DNA of 64,000 bases from Methylobacterium sp. J-067 (GCF_022829465.1 NZ_JAKSXZ010000108.1:124001-188000); one strand, 5' to 3'; shown: positions 43,169 to 52,654, numbered from the stretch's first letter. A program made the numbers and translations. The notes: a model not told the origin generated them from the letters alone.

Positions 43169-43542
43169 CAGCGGGCGACCTTGCGCTTGAGGGCGTCGCT
43201 CAGGGCGTCGAAGCGCGTATTCGCGCGGGCGACGTAGATGCCGGTGAGCAGGAACGCGAAGACAATAACGAAGACGCCGAGGAACAGGCCGAGCGAGGCC
43301 GTGCCGCCGCCGACCTTGATCGCCATCACCGACTTGTCGAACGCGATGAGTCCGATGAAGCCGAAATAGACCACCAGCATCAGGCCGGTGAGGATCCAGC
43401 CGAACTTCGTGCGCTCGGCCACGAGCTGCTGGAATTCCGGCGTCCGGGCGACGCGTTCCAATTGCGGATCGACGGTGTCCAAGCCCGTCGCTCCTATGGG
43501 CGTGACGTTCGCCCCCAGACGTCCAACCGTTGACCCACTCAT
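43168..43542 (-). CDS. yjcH: DUF485 (YjcH-like) small membrane protein
   Basis: A 124-residue protein with two hydrophobic helices in the second half ([19 protein letters not shown] and [20 protein letters not shown]) after [14 protein letters not shown], the DUF485 signature. It always accompanies actP-type symporters and is presumed an accessory subunit. The N-terminal about 45 residues are longer and more polar than in E. coli YjcH. ATG at 43542 with GGGAGGA about 8 nt upstream chosen over an upstream ATG at 43590. Stop overlaps the actP start. Confidence 0.9.
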   Translation of the reverse strand: MSGSTVGRLGANVTPIGATGLDTVDPQLERVARTPEFQQLVAERTKFGWILTGLMLVVYFGFIGLIAFDKSVMAIKVGGGTASLGLFLGVFVIVFAFLLTGIYVARANTRFDALSDALKRKVAR

Positions 43543-43675
43543 CGAACCATCCTCCCGGGAAGGCGCTTTGGCCTTCCACTCCCTGGTCACGCTTTGGCGT
43601 GTTCGCTCTCGTTAGTGGGGGCGGCCGCCTCTCCGGCGACCGCCCCATGTGCTTGCCCACGCGATGTGGGAAAGA

Positions 43676-45622
43676 TCAGCCCCGGTTCTGCCGGTTGTCG
43701 ATCAGGTCATCGACGACCGCCGGGTCGGCGAGCGTCGAGGTGTCGCCGAGCGAGCCGAAATCGTCCTCCGCGATCTTGCGCAGGATGCGGCGCATGATCT
43801 TGCCGGAGCGGGTCTTCGGCAGGCCGGGGGCGAACTGGATTAGGTCGGGCGAGGCGATCGGCCCGATATCCTTGCGCACCCAGGCGACGAGTTCTTTGCG
43901 GAGCCCGTCGTCGCCATCCTCGCCCTCGTTCAGAGTCACGTAGGCGTAGATGCCCTGGCCCTTCACGTTGTGCGGATAGCCGACTACCGCCGCCTCGGAG
44001 ACCTTCGGGTGCGCGACGAGGGAGGATTCCACCTCCGCCGTGCCCATCCGGTGGCCCGACACGTTGATGACGTCGTCCACGCGTCCGGTGATCCAGTAAT
44101 AGCCGTCCGCGTCGCGGCGGGCGCCGTCACCGGTGAAGTACTTGCCGGGATAGGTCGAGAAGTAGGTCTGTTCGAACCGCTCGTGGTCGCCGTAGACCGT
44201 CCGCATCTGGCCTGGCCAGGAGTCGGTGATGCAGAGGTTGCCCTCGCAGGCGCCCTGGAGGGGCTTGCCCTCGGCATCGACCATCTCCGGCTGCACGCCG
44301 AAGAACGGGCGCGTGGCCGAGCCCGGCTTCAGGGGGGTGGCGCCCGGAAGTGGGGTGATGAGGATGCCGCCGGTCTCGGTCTGCCACCACGTGTCCACGA
44401 TGGCGCAGCGGCTGTCGCCGACGACCTTGTAGTACCATTCCCAGGCTTCCGGGTTGATCGGCTCGCCGACCGACCCCAGCACCCGCAGGCTCTGGCGGGA
44501 TGTCTTCTTCACCGGCGCCTCGCCGCCGCCCATGAGGGAGCGGATGGCCGTCGGCGCCGTGTAAAAGATGTTGACCTTGTGCTTGTCCACGACGTCCCAG
44601 AAGCGGGAGTTCGACGGATAGGTCGGGATGCCCTCGAACATCAGCGTCGTCGCGCCGTTCGCGAGCGGCCCGTACACGATGTAGCTGTGGCCCGTGACCC
44701 AGCCGACATCGGCCGTGCACCAGTAGACGTCGCCCTCGCGGTAATCGAAGACGTATTCGTGGGTCATGGAGGCGTAGACGAGGTAGCCGCCCGTGGTGTG
44801 CACCACGCCCTTCGGCTGGCCCGTCGAGCCCGAGGTGTAGAGGATGAAGAGCGGGTGCTCCGCCTCCACCGGCTCGGCCGGGCACTCGTCCGTCACCTGC
44901 TCGGCAGCCTCGTCGAAGTAGACGTCGCGGCCGGGCTCCATGGCGACGCCGCCGCCGGTGCGGCGCACGACGATGACATGATCGACGATCGGCGTGCCGA
45001 GGCGCTTGATCGCCTCGTCCACGTTGGCCTTGAGCGGCACCTTGCGGCCGCCGCGCAGACCTTCGTCGGCGGTGATGACCAGCTTCGAGCCGCAGCCCTG
45101 GATGCGCTGGGCCAGGGAATCCGGCGAGAAGCCACCGAACACGATGGCGTGGATCGCCCCGAGACGGGCGCAGGCGAGCATCGCGTAGGCCGCTTCAGGG
45201 ATCATCGGCAGATAGAGGGTGACGCGGTCGCCCTTCTCGACGCCGCGGTTGCGCAGCACGTTGGCCCAGCGGCAGACCTGCGCATGCAACTCGCGATAGG
45301 TGATGTGCTTGGACTCGTCCGGGTTGTCGCCTTCCCAGATGATCGCCGTCTGCTCGCCGCGCGTTTCGAGATGACGATCGACGCAATTGTAGGCGACGTT
45401 GGTCTTGCCGTCCTCGAACCACTTGATCGAGACATTGCCGGGTTCGAAGCTGGTGTTCTTGACGCGCGTATACGGCGTCATCCAGTCAATCCGCTTGCCG
45501 TGCTCGCTCCAGAAGGCGTCGGGATCCGTGACCGACGCCTGATACATCTCGCGATACTTGGCATCATCGACGAGGGCGCCCTCGCGCCACGCGTCCTGGA
45601 CTTCGACGACCCTGCCTTCCAT
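43676..45622 (-). CDS. acs: Acetyl-CoA synthetase
   Basis: A 648-residue AMP-forming acetate:CoA ligase. The ATP-binding loop is [16 protein letters not shown]; further motifs are [31 protein letters not shown], the hinge [33 protein letters not shown] and the C-terminal [15 protein letters not shown] with the lysine that is acetylated by Pat-type enzymes. Length and motifs are complete. It makes acetyl-CoA from acetate for the TCA cycle, ethylmalonyl-CoA pathway or PHB. 134 bp separate it from the downstream DUF485 gene; a GC-rich hairpin (about 43615-43645) lies between and may only attenuate. Upstream at 45759 is a near-palindrome. Confidence 0.96.
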   Translation of the reverse strand: MEGRVVEVQDAWREGALVDDAKYREMYQASVTDPDAFWSEHGKRIDWMTPYTRVKNTSFEPGNVSIKWFEDGKTNVAYNCVDRHLETRGEQTAIIWEGDNPDESKHITYRELHAQVCRWANVLRNRGVEKGDRVTLYLPMIPEAAYAMLACARLGAIHAIVFGGFSPDSLAQRIQGCGSKLVITADEGLRGGRKVPLKANVDEAIKRLGTPIVDHVIVVRRTGGGVAMEPGRDVYFDEAAEQVTDECPAEPVEAEHPLFILYTSGSTGQPKGVVHTTGGYLVYASMTHEYVFDYREGDVYWCTADVGWVTGHSYIVYGPLANGATTLMFEGIPTYPSNSRFWDVVDKHKVNIFYTAPTAIRSLMGGGEAPVKKTSRQSLRVLGSVGEPINPEAWEWYYKVVGDSRCAIVDTWWQTETGGILITPLPGATPLKPGSATRPFFGVQPEMVDAEGKPLQGACEGNLCITDSWPGQMRTVYGDHERFEQTYFSTYPGKYFTGDGARRDADGYYWITGRVDDVINVSGHRMGTAEVESSLVAHPKVSEAAVVGYPHNVKGQGIYAYVTLNEGEDGDDGLRKELVAWVRKDIGPIASPDLIQFAPGLPKTRSGKIMRRILRKIAEDDFGSLGDTSTLADPAVVDDLIDNRQNRG

Positions 45623-45758
45623 CGTGTTTCATCCCTGTTTTGGTGCCTGATCGTATCGCGGTTCAGACCGCGCAGCCAGGACTTCCAAAGTCGTGTAGCG
45701 TCATGAAGGCCGCTCCGGTAACCCCGGATCATCCCCCTGCGCACAAGAACCGACCGGC

Positions 45759-45774
45759 TCGATTTAAATTGAGC
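45759..45774. promoter_or_regulatory. AT-rich near-palindrome upstream of acs
   Basis: CTCGATTTAAATTGAG is a 16-bp dyad with one mismatched pair (G/T at positions 4/13), 137 bp before the acs start. In GC-rich DNA such an AT-rich dyad is notable; it could be an operator for acs or for the divergently placed kinase tail region. Regulator unknown. Confidence 0.4.
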
Positions 45775-45859
45775 GCAATGGAAACGTGATGAACGGGCCG
45801 TCACCGCGCTGTCAAGCGACTTTCCAGAACGAAACAGTCAAGCGCCACTAACAATCCGG

Positions 45860-48352
45860 TCAGCCGGGTTCTTGCGATGACAAAGCAGCGGACTTGTCTC
45901 GCCCGCTCGAACGGGTCCCGCGCCTTGAAGGCAGAAGGATCTCGACCAGCGTTCCTTCCTCGCCCCGGGCCGTGGAGCGCAGGCGCCCGCCATTGGCCTG
46001 GATCAGGGCGCGGGGCAGGGCGAGGCGGGGATCGTCCTCGCTGGCGGCGGGTTTTGCCGCCTCCTGGGCCGGGCTCCCGTCGCGCACGCGCAGCGCCACC
46101 TCGGCGTTCTCGCCGCTGCCCGTCGAGACGATGACCTGCCCCCCGGCCGCCGAGCGGCGGATGGCCGCCTCGATTACAAGGGTTGCCGCGCGGCGCACGC
46201 TCGCCTCATCGACCTCGAGTTCGGCGAGGTCCGCCGAGAAGCTGGTGCGCAGGACGATCCGCCCCCGCGCCGCGTCGGCGTGGAGCCCCGCGACGCAACC
46301 GGCGACCACGTCGTTCAGCGCCAGCGGGCGGGGCGAGAGGTCGATCAGCCCGGCCTCGATGGCGGCGAGGTCCGAGAGTTCGGCCATGCGCTCCACGATC
46401 CGCTCGCCCGCGTCGCGGATGTCGCTGAGGCAGGCGCGGTAGCGGCGGTCGCCGAGGGCGCCGTAGCGTTCCTCCAACATGGCATGGGTCAGCGAGAGGA
46501 TCGCATCGACCGGCTCGCGCAGCTCGTGATCGAGGCGCAGCAGGCTGCTGGGGCGGGGCAGGGCGGGTTCCGGCCGCGCCGCCGGAGCCGCGCCGCTCGC
46601 CGTCGAATCCGGCAGGCGATGGAGCACCGCGACCCGCTGTCCGTCCGCACGCGGCGGGGCGAGGGCCAGGGTCATGGCCCGGCCCTGTGCGAGGACGGCC
46701 GAGGGCGCCTCGCCGCCGCCGGTCAGGGCCGCCGCGAGGGGCGCGGCGCTGCCCGCATCGAACAGCCCGGCGAAGGCGCTGCCCACCAGTTCGGTCGGGC
46801 TCCCGCCGAGGCAGGCCGCTGCCGCGCGGTTCAGGGTGACGACCCGCCCATCGCGGTCGATGGTGACGACGCCTGCCTGCAGCGCGTCGAGGGCCGCTTC
46901 GGCCCCCAGCGCCCGCCCGGCCTGGACCTCGCGGGCCAGCCGCTCGGCCGCGAGTTCGCGCCGCGGGTCGTTCTCGTCGAGGCCGCGCAGCAGAAGGATC
47001 GCCGCCGGGCCGCCGGCCCAGGCACAGATGCCGCGCGTCACCTCCACGGGGAAGGCGCCGCCGGCCGCCGTGCCGATGGCGGTCTCGTGCGATTGGCCGC
47101 TGCGGAAGTTCGGGGGGCCGCCCGGGAACACCGCGTGGATCCCCGCCGCCCGCAGCGACTCAAGGTCGGCGTGGCGGGTCATGTCGAGGAACGGGCGGTT
47201 CACCGCCAGGATCGTTTCACCGCGATGCACCATGGTGGCCATCGGCAGGCTGTCGAGGAGGCCGCCGCTCTCGTCGCCCTCGTCCGTGATCGCGGGCGCG
47301 ATGTCGGCCCGCATGCCGGGGAAGGGCATCACCGACCCGGCGAGGCGCTCGGCCAGGGGGGCGGCGCTGTCGTCGTCGCCGGCATAGCGCGCGCCGAGCG
47401 CCCGCGCGATCTCGCGGAAGGCGGCGTGCTCGTCGTTGGAGAGCGTGCCGTCGGCGCCGCCCACTCCGTCCTCGTCCGAGGCGAAGGCGATCAGGTCGTC
47501 CGCGAGGGTCGCCGGCCCGGCATCCGCCCGCGCGACGCCCCGGATTGTGCCGAATCCCTCGAAGCCCCGGAAGGGTGCGCCGTCTCGCGCCGAGGGCGCC
47601 CCCGAGACCTCGGCATGGACGATGTTCAGCCCAAGACGGAAGCTGATCGGCAGCTTGCGGAAGGTCTCTCGGCCCGCCAGCGCCGCGAGCAGCGCCCGCA
47701 GGCCGGAGGCATCGCCCCCGGCGAGCCTGCGCCAATCCTGCCCGGCGAGTCCCGAGAGGGGGCCGGTGAGGCGGGTGAGTGTCCCGGCCTCGTCGCTGCG
47801 CCACAGGAAGCGGTCGCCCTCGCGCGGCGGCTCGGGGGCGGGCGAGGGGGCTTCCGGGGCAGGGGGGCGGGGCGCCTCGATCTTCACCGCGGCGGCGGGG
47901 GCGAGGCGCGGCAAGGCCGGCGTACCGGACGGCACGGCGAGATAGACCGGCCGACCTTCGTCGTCCGCCGCGCGCGACACGAGGAACAGGGAGGGCGGCA
48001 CGATCCGGCGCGGATCGAGGCGCACGCGCACGATGCGGTGGCCGCCCTCGGACGGGCAGCAGGCGGCGAGCTGGCGGGCGATGCCAGGCAGGTCGAGCCC
48101 GCGCAGGGCCTCGGCCAGCCGCGCGGCGGCCGGCGAGGCATGGCGAACCCGCCCGTCCCCCGCGTCGAGGACGAGATGAGTGCCGGCCGAATCCTTCAGG
48201 GCGGCCGCCAGCGTCGGATCGCGCTCCCAGAGCGCGAAGGCCGGCGACAGGCGCGCGTCCCGCTGTGTGCTGTCGGTGTCCAAGCCCCGCGACTCCGCTC
48301 CCGGCTGCGAATGTTCGTCTCGTCCGGTGCGTCCGGCATGCGTGTTGGGCAT
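45860..48352 (-). CDS. Large PAS-domain histidine kinase homologue with degenerate ATP-binding domain
   Basis: About 830 residues, no membrane helix evident. The first about 350 residues are Ala/Pro/Arg-rich with weak PAS-like stretches. Clearer PAS domains are DSLPMATMVHRGETILAVNR (about 370-450) and ALQAGVVTIDRDGRVVTLNR (about 500-560). The dimerisation/phospho-acceptor helix is LLRLDHELREPVDAIL (His609) with RYRACLSDIRDAGERIVERM, much like PdhS/PleC/DivL kinases. The ATPase domain (about 690-810) is altered: the N-box reads LVIEAAIRRSA without Asn, and the G1 box reads RVRDGSPAQEA instead of DxGxG. It may bind a partner rather than phosphorylate. ATG 48352 has AGGA 9 nt upstream; 48415 is an alternative. 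Confidence 0.75.
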   Translation of the reverse strand: MPNTHAGRTGRDEHSQPGAESRGLDTDSTQRDARLSPAFALWERDPTLAAALKDSAGTHLVLDAGDGRVRHASPAAARLAEALRGLDLPGIARQLAACCPSEGGHRIVRVRLDPRRIVPPSLFLVSRAADDEGRPVYLAVPSGTPALPRLAPAAAVKIEAPRPPAPEAPSPAPEPPREGDRFLWRSDEAGTLTRLTGPLSGLAGQDWRRLAGGDASGLRALLAALAGRETFRKLPISFRLGLNIVHAEVSGAPSARDGAPFRGFEGFGTIRGVARADAGPATLADDLIAFASDEDGVGGADGTLSNDEHAAFREIARALGARYAGDDDSAAPLAERLAGSVMPFPGMRADIAPAITDEGDESGGLLDSLPMATMVHRGETILAVNRPFLDMTRHADLESLRAAGIHAVFPGGPPNFRSGQSHETAIGTAAGGAFPVEVTRGICAWAGGPAAILLLRGLDENDPRRELAAERLAREVQAGRALGAEAALDALQAGVVTIDRDGRVVTLNRAAAACLGGSPTELVGSAFAGLFDAGSAAPLAAALTGGGEAPSAVLAQGRAMTLALAPPRADGQRVAVLHRLPDSTASGAAPAARPEPALPRPSSLLRLDHELREPVDAILSLTHAMLEERYGALGDRRYRACLSDIRDAGERIVERMAELSDLAAIEAGLIDLSPRPLALNDVVAGCVAGLHADAARGRIVLRTSFSADLAELEVDEASVRRAATLVIEAAIRRSAAGGQVIVSTGSGENAEVALRVRDGSPAQEAAKPAASEDDPRLALPRALIQANGGRLRSTARGEEGTLVEILLPSRRGTRSSGRDKSAALSSQEPG

Positions 48353-48478
48353 GCGAACGATCCTGTTTGTAGCCCTTAGTAGCGCCAATGGCTGGACTAT
48401 GGCGCTAGCCGTCACACGTTTACGTCATGTCAACCTTAATGCCTGCGGCGCGGGTGGCATATGGCTGCGAATCGATTA

Positions 48479-48493
48479 TTGTGCAGTGCACAA
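48479..48493. promoter_or_regulatory. Candidate PhaR operator upstream of phasin gene
   Basis: TTGTGCA-G-TGCACAA is a perfect 15-bp palindrome whose centre is 44 nt before the phasin start. PhaR, the PHB-responsive repressor of alphaproteobacteria, binds TGC-rich dyads in front of phaP genes, so this is the natural candidate. Confidence 0.55.
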
Positions 48494-48529
48494 CGCGCCA
48501 TCAACAGCCGCTAACGAGAGGACAGCCAC

Positions 48530-49021
48530 ATGAGCAACACCCCGAATTACGAAATTCCCACCGAGATGCGCGATTTCGCCGAGAAGAGCGTCGATCAGGC
48601 CCGCAAGGCGTTCGACAGCTTCATGGGCGCCGCCCGTCGCACCGCCGACACCGTGCAGGGTTCGGCCGAGGTGGCCCGCAACAATGCGCAGAGCGTGTCG
48701 TCGCGCGGCTTCGAGTACGCCGAGCAGAACGTGAACGCGGCGTTCGACTTCGCCAAGCGCCTCGTCCGCGCGCGGGACGTGCAGGAGGCCATGCAGATCC
48801 AGGCCGATTTCGTCCGCAGCCAGTTCGCGGCCATGCAGACCCAGGCCAAGGAATTCAGCGGCATTGCGCAGAGCGCCATGCAGGAAGGTGCCGAGCGCGC
48901 CAAGTCCGCCATGCAGCAGGGCGCCGACGAGGCCCGCCGCGCCATGGAGCAGGGCCGCGACGCCGCCAACCAGACGGTCGAGAACGCCCAGGACGCCACC
49001 GAGCGCGCCACCAACCACTGA
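48530..49021 (+). CDS. phaP: Phasin (polyhydroxyalkanoate granule-associated protein)
   Basis: A 163-residue, wholly helical amphipathic protein without signal peptide. The phasin-family core is EMRDFAEKSVDQARKAFDSF, followed by TADTVQGSAEVARNNAQS and FDFAKRLVRARDVQEAMQIQ, then ADFVRSQFAAMQTQAKEF; the C-terminal half consists of Ala/Gln/Glu repeats. It coats PHB granules and controls their number and size. GAGAGG lies about 8 nt before the ATG. A strong TGCA palindrome upstream suggests PhaR control, and a terminator follows. Some of this family act elsewhere in the cell, but PHB is typical for this group. Confidence 0.9.
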   Translation: MSNTPNYEIPTEMRDFAEKSVDQARKAFDSFMGAARRTADTVQGSAEVARNNAQSVSSRGFEYAEQNVNAAFDFAKRLVRARDVQEAMQIQADFVRSQFAAMQTQAKEFSGIAQSAMQEGAERAKSAMQQGADEARRAMEQGRDAANQTVENAQDATERATNH

Positions 49022-49053
49022 TTCGGATCGTCCGAGTCGGCATGTCGGTCGAC

Positions 49054-49088
49054 GGCCCGCCCCACCTCGGGGCGGGCCGTCTCGTTTT
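49054..49088 (+). terminator. Rho-independent terminator of phasin gene
   Basis: Perfect 10-bp stem GGCCCGCCCC/GGGGCGGGCC (49054-49063 and 49069-49078) with a 5-nt loop, followed by GTCTCGTTTTC. Confidence 0.85.
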
Positions 49089-49155
49089 CGCCCCCATTCC
49101 CGCTGACAGCGGCGAAGCGGGGCCGATGCGGCCCGATTGGAACGGGAGTGCGACG

Positions 49156-49497
49156 ATGAACGGATTCCGTGGTGGTGCGCGCTGGCTCTGCGGCGCCCTG
49201 GGCGCGCTGGCCCTCGCCTCGTCGGTCACGACGGCCGGCGCCCAGTATTACGACGGCCCGCGCGACGGCTACGAGCGCCGCGGCCCGGCCTACGAGGAAG
49301 AATACGCACCGCCGCGCCGCCGGGTGGTGCGCGAGGTCGGCTACAATTGCGATGCGGTGCAGCGCGGGCTGACCGGGCCGCGCCCCTATTCCTGCCCGCT
49401 GCCGGGTCCGCGTCCGCTGGGCGCCCGCTGCTTCTGCGATCTGCCGTTCGCCTCGTTCAGCCCGGCGCAGACGGCGGTCGGGCACGTCGTCCCGTAA
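49156..49497 (+). CDS. Small secreted protein, hypothetical
   Basis: A 113-residue protein with a signal peptide (LCGALGALALASSVTTAGA-Q) and a Tyr/Arg/Glu-rich linker (YYDGPRDGYERRGPAYEEEY). The C-terminal part contains four cysteines in NCDAVQRGLTGPRPYSCPL and GARCFCDLPF. GGGAG lies about 9 nt before the ATG. The pattern is common in Methylobacteriaceae as a hypothetical secreted protein. The cysteines suggest one or two disulfides outside the cytoplasm. No function known. It converges with the L,D-transpeptidase gene; a strong hairpin separates them. Confidence 0.75.
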   Translation: MNGFRGGARWLCGALGALALASSVTTAGAQYYDGPRDGYERRGPAYEEEYAPPRRRVVREVGYNCDAVQRGLTGPRPYSCPLPGPRPLGARCFCDLPFASFSPAQTAVGHVVP

Positions 49498-49502
49498 CGC
49501 AA

Positions 49503-49539
49503 GGAGCCCTGCCCGGCGGGTCGCGCCGGGCAGGGCTCC
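49503..49539. terminator. Strong bidirectional hairpin between convergent genes
   Basis: A perfect 15-bp stem, GGAGCCCTGCCCGGC (49503-49517) with GCCGGGCAGGGCTCC (49525-49539), and a 7-nt loop. It lies between stops at 49497 (plus) and 49564 (minus). No T-run; it may act as a bidirectional terminator or RNA-stabilising structure. Confidence 0.65.
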
Positions 49540-49563
49540 TCAAGGTCGCTGCAAGAGCGGCGA

Positions 49564-50208
49564 TCAGTTCAGGACGACGACCTTCGCGCCGACCTTTACG
49601 CGCTCGTAGAGGTCGCTGACGTCGTCGTTGGTCATGCGGATGCAGCCGGACGACACCGCCTGACCGATCGTGTCGGGCTCGTTGGAGCCGTGGATGCGGT
49701 ACTCGGTGCCGCCGATATACATGGCGCGGGCGCCGAGCGGGTTCTCGATGCCGCCGGCCATGTAGCGCGGCAGGTCGGGACGGCGGGCGAGCATCGCCTT
49801 CGGCGGCACCCACGACGGCCATTCCTTCTTGGCGGTGATCGTCTTCACGCCACCCCAGGTGAAGCCCGGACGGCCGACGCCGACGCCGTAGCGCAGGGCC
49901 TCGCCGTTACCGAGGACCAGATACAGGCGCCGCTCCGAGGTCGAGACGACCATGGTGCCCGGCGCGTAGTTCGCGGTGAAGGGGACGACTTCCCGCTGGA
50001 TCGGCTGGACCTGCGCCTGCGGCGCGGCCTGCACACCCTGGCCGTAGCTGGGGTTGTAGGTGCCCTGATAGCCGTACGGGGATTGCTCCGTGTAGTAATC
50101 CTCCGCATCGCTCCCACCGAAGGGATCGTAGGACGAAGCGGCGAAGGCGGGAGCGGAAAGAACGCAGACGCCGAGGAGCGCAGCGAGCGCAGTGACCGAG
50201 GTCTTCAT
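49564..50208 (-). CDS. Secreted L,D-transpeptidase (YkuD domain)
   Basis: A 214-residue cell-wall enzyme. Signal peptide ALAALLGVCVLSAPAFA-A, a Tyr/Gly/Gln-rich linker (DYYTEQSPYGYQGTYNPSYG), and a YkuD domain with FTANYAPGTMVVSTSERRLY and the catalytic motif HGSNEPDTIGQAVSSGCIRM (Cys189, His in HG). It would form 3-3 cross-links or anchor proteins to peptidoglycan. ATG 50208 follows AGGTAGG closely; an open frame to 50295 is less likely. A similar lipoprotein L,D-transpeptidase is at 56585. The inverted repeat GTAAC-N7-GTTAC (50225-50241) lies just upstream. Confidence 0.92.
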   Translation of the reverse strand: MKTSVTALAALLGVCVLSAPAFAASSYDPFGGSDAEDYYTEQSPYGYQGTYNPSYGQGVQAAPQAQVQPIQREVVPFTANYAPGTMVVSTSERRLYLVLGNGEALRYGVGVGRPGFTWGGVKTITAKKEWPSWVPPKAMLARRPDLPRYMAGGIENPLGARAMYIGGTEYRIHGSNEPDTIGQAVSSGCIRMTNDDVSDLYERVKVGAKVVVLN

Positions 50209-50224
50209 GGTGCCTACCTGTGCA

Positions 50225-50241
50225 GTAACCTTTGCTGTTAC
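50225..50241. promoter_or_regulatory. Inverted repeat GTAAC-N7-GTTAC before the L,D-transpeptidase gene
   Basis: Perfect 5-bp arms at 50225-50229 and 50237-50241, 17-33 bp before the ATG at 50208. Probably in the leader or overlapping the promoter; regulator unknown. Confidence 0.3.
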
Positions 50242-50415
50242 AAGCGGGACCATGCCACCTGAGTTCCACGAGGGTCCTGGGATTTTTATTCCCACCGCGA
50301 ATACGTAAGTTTTTATGTTTCGACTGTCTCCGTCCCGGTCCGGAGCATGGCGCAGGTCCGTCCCGCTCTCATGGCGGTTTGTGACTCGCGCCGACCCGCG
50401 CTAGAGCGGGCCGCC

Positions 50416-51513
50416 ATGTCTCACAACACGTTCGGCCACCTGTTCCGCGTCACCACCTTCGGCGAGAGCCACGGGGTCGCGCTCGGCTGCGTCGTGGATG
50501 GCTGCCCGCCCGGCTTGTCGCTGGAAGCGGAGGAGATCCAGGCCGAACTCGACCGGCGCAAGCCCGGCCAGTCGCGCTTCACCACGCAGCGGCGCGAGCC
50601 CGATCAGGTGAAGATCCTCTCCGGCGTCTTCTCCGACGATCGCACCGGTGGGCGCCAGCTCACCACGGGCACGCCCATCGCGCTGATGATCGAGAACACC
50701 GATCAGCGCTCGAAGGATTATTCGGAGATCCGCGACAGCTACCGGCCGGGCCACGCGGACTACACCTACGATTCCAAGTACGGCATCCGCGACTATCGCG
50801 GCGGGGGACGCTCCTCCGCGCGGGAGACCGCCGCCCGCGTGGCGGCCGGCGCCGTGGCGCGGAAGGTCATCCCCGGCATCACGATCCGCGCGGCCCTCGT
50901 CCAGATGGGGCCGCACGCCATCGACCGCAGCCGCTGGGACTGGGACGAGGTGGCCCGCAACCCGTTCTTTTGCCCCGACGCGGAGACGGCGGCCCACTAC
51001 GAGGAATACCTCGACGGCATCCGCAAGGACGGCTCGTCGGTGGGCGCGGTGATCGAGGTGGTGGCCGAGGGCGTGCCGCCGGGTCTCGGTGCGCCGGTCT
51101 ACGGCAAGCTCGATTCCGACCTCGCAGCGGCGATGATGTCGATCAACGCCGTGAAGGGCGTCGAGATCGGCGACGGCTTCGCGGCGGCGGCCCTGCGCGG
51201 CGAGGACAACGCCGACGAGATGCGCGCCGGCAATGGCGGGCGCCCGCGCTTCCTCGCCAACCATGCGGGCGGCATCCTGGGGGGCATCTCCAACGGCGAG
51301 CCGGTGGTGGTCCGCTTCGCGGTGAAGCCGACCTCCTCGATCCTCACGCCCCGGCAATCGGTGAGCCGGGACGGCACCGAGGTCGACCTCATCACCAAGG
51401 GCCGCCACGACCCCTGCGTCGGCATCCGGGCCGTGCCCGTGGCCGAGGCGATGATGGCCTGCGTGCTGGCCGATCACTATCTCCGTCATCGCGGTCAGGT
51501 GGGGCAGCCCTGA
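50416..51513 (+). CDS. aroC: Chorismate synthase
   Basis: A 365-residue FMN-dependent chorismate synthase. Signatures: [80 protein letters not shown] and GDNADEMR-like [12 protein letters not shown]. It performs the last common step of aromatic synthesis, EPSP to chorismate. The frame is open 23 codons upstream; the ATG at 50416 gives the standard N-terminus [12 protein letters not shown]. ribB begins 51 bp downstream on the same strand. All catalytic histidines and arginines that I can identify are present. Confidence 0.96.
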   Translation: MSHNTFGHLFRVTTFGESHGVALGCVVDGCPPGLSLEAEEIQAELDRRKPGQSRFTTQRREPDQVKILSGVFSDDRTGGRQLTTGTPIALMIENTDQRSKDYSEIRDSYRPGHADYTYDSKYGIRDYRGGGRSSARETAARVAAGAVARKVIPGITIRAALVQMGPHAIDRSRWDWDEVARNPFFCPDAETAAHYEEYLDGIRKDGSSVGAVIEVVAEGVPPGLGAPVYGKLDSDLAAAMMSINAVKGVEIGDGFAAAALRGEDNADEMRAGNGGRPRFLANHAGGILGGISNGEPVVVRFAVKPTSSILTPRQSVSRDGTEVDLITKGRHDPCVGIRAVPVAEAMMACVLADHYLRHRGQVGQP

Positions 51514-51564
51514 CCGAGATGCCGTCCCCGTGGGACGGCCCGTCGCGACTTTAGGACGTCACCC

Positions 51565-52635
51565 GTGAGCCATTGCACTGTCACCGAAGTGATCGAAGCC
51601 TTCGCCCGAGGCGAGATCGTCGTCGTCACCGACGATGACGACCGCGAGAACGAGGGCGACCTCGTCGTCGCCGCCTCGCTCTGCACGCCGGAGAAGATGG
51701 CCTTCATCATCCGCAACACCTGCGGCATCGTCTGCACCCCGCTGACGCTGGCCGAGGCGCGGCGCCTGCGCCTCGACCCGATGGTCGCCTCGAACGACGC
51801 GCCGCTCGGCACCGCCTTCACCGTCACGGTGGATGTGAAGCACGGTCTCACCACGGGTATCTCGGCCGAGCAGCGCTGCAACACGGTGCGGGCGCTCGCC
51901 AACGGCAACATGGGCGCGGCCGATTTCGTGCGGCCGGGCCACGTCTTCCCGCTCATCGCCCGCGACGGCGGCGTGCTGATGCGCTCGGGCCATACCGAGG
52001 CGGCGGTGGACCTGTGCAAGCTCGCCGAACTGCCGCCGGTCGGCGTGATCTGCGAACTCGCCAACGACGACGGCACCGTGATGAAGGGGCCGCAGATCGA
52101 CGCCTTCGCCAAGACGCACAAGCTCAAGCGGATCTCGGTCGCCGACCTCATCGCCTACCGGCAGGCCCGCGACCGGCTGGTGGAGCGCGTCGGCCATTTC
52201 CAGGTCCAGTCGGCGCACGGCACGATGACGGCGCACGCCTATTCGACGCCGTTCGAGACGATCCAGCAATTCGCCTTCGTGATGGGCGATATCGGCGACG
52301 GGCGCGACGTGCTGGTGCGCCTGCACCGCTCGAACGTCGCCGCCGATGTCATCGGCGGCGGCACGCAGATCGATGCGGTCCTACGCCGCTTCGCGGAGAA
52401 GGGACGGGGCATCCTCGTCTACCTGCGCGACGGGACGGCGGGCGTGCCCCTCAAGAGCGTCAACGACGAGGGCGCAGAGGCCGTGCGCGCCCGGCAATGG
52501 CGCGAGGTCGGGCTCGGAGCGCAGATCCTGCGCGACCTCGGCGTGGTCTCGATCCGCAACCTCGCGACCTCGTCGCGCTCCTATGTCGGCCTCTCGGGCT
52601 TCGGCATCGAGCACCTGGGCGACGAGCCGCTGTAA
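51565..52635 (+). CDS. ribB: 3,4-dihydroxy-2-butanone-4-phosphate synthase with degenerate GTP cyclohydrolase II domain
   Basis: A 356-residue protein starting at GTG after an AGGA. The N-terminal about 205 residues are RibB: VVVTDDDDRENEGDLVVAAS (acidic loop), VDVKHGLTTGISAEQRCNTV and RSGHTEAAVDLCKLAEL are complete. The remaining about 150 residues align with GTP cyclohydrolase II (LVRLHRSNVAADVIGGG, RGILVYLRDGTAGVPLKSVN), but the zinc-binding cysteines of RibA are absent, so only the butanone-phosphate step of riboflavin synthesis is expected. This layout is common in alphaproteobacteria. It converges with the tad-type gene to the right. Co-transcription with aroC is possible. Confidence 0.92.
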   Translation: MSHCTVTEVIEAFARGEIVVVTDDDDRENEGDLVVAASLCTPEKMAFIIRNTCGIVCTPLTLAEARRLRLDPMVASNDAPLGTAFTVTVDVKHGLTTGISAEQRCNTVRALANGNMGAADFVRPGHVFPLIARDGGVLMRSGHTEAAVDLCKLAELPPVGVICELANDDGTVMKGPQIDAFAKTHKLKRISVADLIAYRQARDRLVERVGHFQVQSAHGTMTAHAYSTPFETIQQFAFVMGDIGDGRDVLVRLHRSNVAADVIGGGTQIDAVLRRFAEKGRGILVYLRDGTAGVPLKSVNDEGAEAVRARQWREVGLGAQILRDLGVVSIRNLATSSRSYVGLSGFGIEHLGDEPL

Positions 52636-52654
52636 CGCGGCGCCCGGGCGCGGA

